Shown here piece after piece: positions 7,149-9,018 of a stretch of 9,018 bases of DNA. The notes beneath the pieces were generated by a model. It did no database searches. It was not told the DNA's origin and worked only from the letters and a program-made list of their open reading frames with translations. The number at the start of each line of letters is the position of its first letter. Position 1 is the first letter of the stretch. This DNA comes from DATKMP01 sp035541775 (GTDB lineage: Bacteria > Bacteroidota > Ignavibacteria > UBA10030). The stretch covers positions 1 through 9,018 of the forward strand of contig DATKMP010000175.1 in the NCBI GenBank assembly GCA_035541775.1. Reading direction: 5' to 3'. Position numbers and translations under genes: made by a program.

Positions 7149-7221
7149 AGCGGGAGACGGGACTCGAACCCGCGACCAACAGCTTGGAAGGCTGTGACTC
7201 TACCAACTGAGTTACTCCCGC
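7149..7221 (-). tRNA. tRNA-Gly (anticodon UCC)
   Basis: The 73-base cloverleaf has a perfect acceptor GCGGGAG/CTCCCGC, D arm ACTC/GAGT, anticodon stem ACAGC/GCTGT with loop CTTCCAA (TCC at 34-36), variable loop TGGTC, and T loop TTCGAGT with one G-T wobble in the stem. Discriminator U as usual for tRNA-Gly; CCA not encoded. Confidence 0.97.
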
Positions 7222-7231
7222 GAGCAACATG

Positions 7232-7314
7232 TGGGCAGGGGAGGATTCGAACCTTCGAAGGCGTGAGCCGTCAGATTTACAGTCTGATGCGTTTGACCGC
7301 TTCGCTACCTACCC
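7232..7314 (-). tRNA. tRNA-Tyr (anticodon GUA)
   Basis: An 83-base class II tRNA with a long variable arm (GGC/GCC stem). Acceptor GGGTAGG/CCTGCCC (one T-G wobble), anticodon stem TCAGA/TCTGA with loop CTGTAAA (GTA at 34-36), T loop TTCGAAT. In the T stem GAAGG faces CCTCC, giving one A-C mismatch (50/64). Discriminator A; CCA not encoded. Confidence 0.96.
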
Positions 7315-7337
7315 ATCTTTCCAAAGAACTTTTTCAG

Positions 7338-7410
7338 AGCTGGCTATCGGACTCGAACCGATGACCTGCTGATTACAAATCAGCTGCTCTACCAGCTGAG
7401 CTACGCCAGC
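7338..7410 (-). tRNA. tRNA-Thr (anticodon UGU)
   Basis: The 73-base cloverleaf is the first of the tRNA run in transcription order. Acceptor GCTGGCG/AGCCAGC has one non-canonical pair (G7 opposite A66). D arm GCTC/GAGC, anticodon stem GCTGA/TCAGC with loop TTTGTAA (TGT at 34-36), T arm ATCGG/CCGAT with TTCGAGT. Discriminator U; no encoded CCA. Confidence 0.96.
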
Positions 7411-7554
7411 ATCTACAACCAATTGATTGACATCATCTCTCCCTTTGATCAGAAGATATGCCTACGAATAGAGTGATCCAATGATCTCTCCGAATTGGCA
7501 AACTTTAAATAAAGAAAAAATTACTTCAGAGTCAACCAGAAATTGTATTAAAAA
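7411..7554. other. Spacer between the DUF2723 gene and the tRNA cluster
   Basis: 144 non-coding bases. It contains the candidate promoter and, nearer the tRNAs, an imperfect inverted repeat (TTGATCA around 7445-7451 with TGATCCAA around 7475-7482) and a short direct repeat of ATCTCTCC. I see no terminator with a U-tract for the upstream gene. The function of the repeats is unknown and they may be chance. Confidence 0.4.
7506..7535 (-). promoter_or_regulatory. Candidate promoter for the tRNA/rpmG/secE-nusG operon
   Basis: On the minus strand TTGACT (7530-7535) is followed after 17 bases by TTATTT (7507-7512), or after 18 by TATTTA (7506-7511), within an AT-rich stretch. It lies about 95 bases upstream of the first tRNA and just after the end of the DUF2723 gene. 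The -35 matches the vegetative sigma consensus well, the -10 only loosely. It is the best promoter-like match I see between the upstream gene and the tRNA run. Confidence 0.4.
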
Positions 7555-9018
7555 TCAATTATTCATCTCCCTTGCTAACATTTGTTTTGCAAAGTAATTT
7601 TGGGGATTGAGCCGCACAAACTCTTGCAAAGAGTTGACCGCAAGCTCTTTCTTCCCGTTTTGCATAGACCATTCGGCATCATATCCTAATACCATCGTGT
7701 AATATTGGACGAAATCCTTCCCCACAGGGTTTCCCTCATCTATATTATAGAAGTGGTACACCGGAAATGAAACCGCGGATGAATCTTTCGGATCGACTAA
7801 CCGAACAAATAATCCGGATGGTATTCTTTTGTAAGTTGATGGAAATTCGCTAGCGATGCGCGCATCGACATACACTGGATGGTTGGGCAATGCGCTCGCA
7901 ACAATGTCGGCGAGCAAGTTCGACCATCGCAATTGAATTTCTGCATGATCGAACGGTTCGTCGTGCTCGAACTTGGAAAGTTCAACAAGAAACGCATCGA
8001 TGCTCGCACGCGAACGCCACACAACATCCGGCGCAGTTTTTTCTAATTGAATAAAATACCAGCTTCGATCCTGCAAGAGACTTTTATCGATAATCGTGAC
8101 ATCGCGGCGTTCGTGTTTGACAATTTGTTTGTACCACGACGGCGAAATAAAATAATCCCAGATGCCGCTGAAGACGATGGCATTCGGCGCAAATTCCAAA
8201 AATGCATGACCGACAAATTCTTCCGGCAATTTATTCACCGGTTCTTCTACATTTCTATAGTTGCTGACAAGTTGAACGACGATAAAACAAATTGCAGCAA
8301 GAGCAATTATTCCCTTCTTCCTTGATTCTATTGAATTGATTTTTTGAACAAGAAATTCTAACCCAAAGACAAACAAGAAACCGCACGTGATAAACAGCAG
8401 AAGAAAATATGAATCGATATCGAAGATGCTATAGTTCAATGCGTACGCAAGATCGGTTACGATGAATATCGCCAAAAAATAAAAGCGCGTGCGTGATTGA
8501 AGAAACGACGCAATCAATCCCACAGCAATAACGATTGCGACGATGGGATGGAATTCATCGGTAAAATGCGAAACAAGATACGTGAATTGTCTCTGCACTA
8601 CATCCCAGCCGGAAAACATCCACACGCGAAATTGTTTGCCGCTCACATGCCAGAAGATGCGCTCCAACGTTGCCGGATGTCCCCAATCCGGAATTGGATG
8701 TGATGATGCGCGAATCGGGAAATATAAGTAGGTTGAAAGTCCGAGCAAGAAAAACGGAAGAAGATAGAACAATCGCTCGAATGATTGTCGTTTCAATTTA
8801 AAGATATAAAAATACAACCACGCAAATGCCGGAATCGTCAGCACGGTTGTCATGTGATTGCAAAAACATAATCCGTACGCGTAGGCAAAAAATATTAGAT
8901 TCCGAGCGAGAGCATTTTGATTCGCAGCTTGCTCGCTCATTCCACGAACGAAAAAGAATATTGTTGTAAGAAGAAGAACAAGATGCAGCGAGTACACTTC
9001 GATGCTGTTGGATTGCGA
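7555..9018 (-). CDS. DUF2723 / protein O-mannosyltransferase-family membrane protein (5' end cut by window edge)
   Basis: Polytopic membrane protein of the DUF2723 family (related to animal TMEM260; often annotated as glycosyltransferase family 117). Such GT-C-type proteins are thought to move a sugar from a lipid carrier to protein on the outer face of the inner membrane; the substrate here is unknown. The frame is open to the right edge, so 487 residues are visible and the N-terminus is missing; the GTG at 8997 is not the real start. Recognisable segments, numbered from the edge: SIEVYSLH (5-12), CNHMTT (53-58), YFPIRA (99-104), WGHPATLERIFWHVSGKQF (112-130) and DIDSYF (200-205). About seven hydrophobic spans occupy the first 255 residues; a soluble domain follows, ending in a TPR-like helix pair (GKKELAVNSLQEFVRLNPQN). 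It ends 144 bases before the tRNAs and has no evident functional link to them. Confidence 0.85.
   Translation of the reverse strand, partial: SQSNSIEVYSLHLVLLLTTIFFFVRGMSEQAANQNALARNLIFFAYAYGLCFCNHMTTVLTIPAFAWLYFYIFKLKRQSFERLFYLLPFFLLGLSTYLYFPIRASSHPIPDWGHPATLERIFWHVSGKQFRVWMFSGWDVVQRQFTYLVSHFTDEFHPIVAIVIAVGLIASFLQSRTRFYFLAIFIVTDLAYALNYSIFDIDSYFLLLFITCGFLFVFGLEFLVQKINSIESRKKGIIALAAICFIVVQLVSNYRNVEEPVNKLPEEFVGHAFLEFAPNAIVFSGIWDYFISPSWYKQIVKHERRDVTIIDKSLLQDRSWYFIQLEKTAPDVVWRSRASIDAFLVELSKFEHDEPFDHAEIQLRWSNLLADIVASALPNHPVYVDARIASEFPSTYKRIPSGLFVRLVDPKDSSAVSFPVYHFYNIDEGNPVGKDFVQYYTMVLGYDAEWSMQNGKKELAVNSLQEFVRLNPQNYFAKQMLAREMNN

Noticed and set aside
8047..8731. Plus-strand frames at 8047-8325 and 8497-8731
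   Set aside because: Both lie antisense to the well-supported DUF2723 frame and show no recognisable protein features.

Overview
This window is a conserved bacterial housekeeping locus. Every gene I can support lies on the minus strand, so transcription runs from high to low coordinates. Read that way, the order is: the 3' part of a DUF2723-family membrane protein gene (cut by the right edge), tRNA-Thr(UGU), tRNA-Tyr(GUA), tRNA-Gly(UCC), tRNA-Thr(GGU), rpmG (L33), tRNA-Trp(CCA), secE, nusG, rplK (L11), rplA (L1), rplJ (L10), rplL (L7/L12) and rpoB (cut by the left edge; rpoC would be expected next).

Organism: the overall look, with moderate GC, a DUF2723 protein closely resembling those common in the Bacteroidota/Chlorobiota/Ignavibacteriota group, and similar-looking NusG and L7/L12 proteins, suggests a member of the FCB superphylum, perhaps Ignavibacteria-like. 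This is inference from remembered family patterns, not a search. The standard genetic code reads cleanly, and TTG is used as a start for at least rpoB and nusG.

Region by region: 7555-9018 encodes a polytopic glycosyltransferase-like protein (protein O-mannosyltransferase family) ending in a TPR-like segment. 7411-7554 is a spacer that probably holds the promoter for everything downstream. 6766-7410 is a stable-RNA cluster with the rpmG gene embedded in it. 3765-6729 holds SecE (protein export), NusG (transcription elongation factor) and the stalk and L1/L11 ribosomal proteins. 1-3528 is the RNA polymerase beta subunit. Gaps between genes are short (10-40 bases) except for two structured spacers: an L10-leader-like RNA before rplJ (4706-4804) and a 236-base spacer between rplL and rpoB with three inverted repeats. 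These are the natural places for translational feedback and for uncoupling polymerase from ribosomal protein expression.

I see no mobile element, CRISPR array, defence system or novel gene cluster. The points worth a second look are the missing tuf gene in an otherwise classical tRNA4-tuf-type arrangement, the long hairpins before rpoB, the L10-leader-like fold, and single non-canonical base pairs in three of the five tRNAs.
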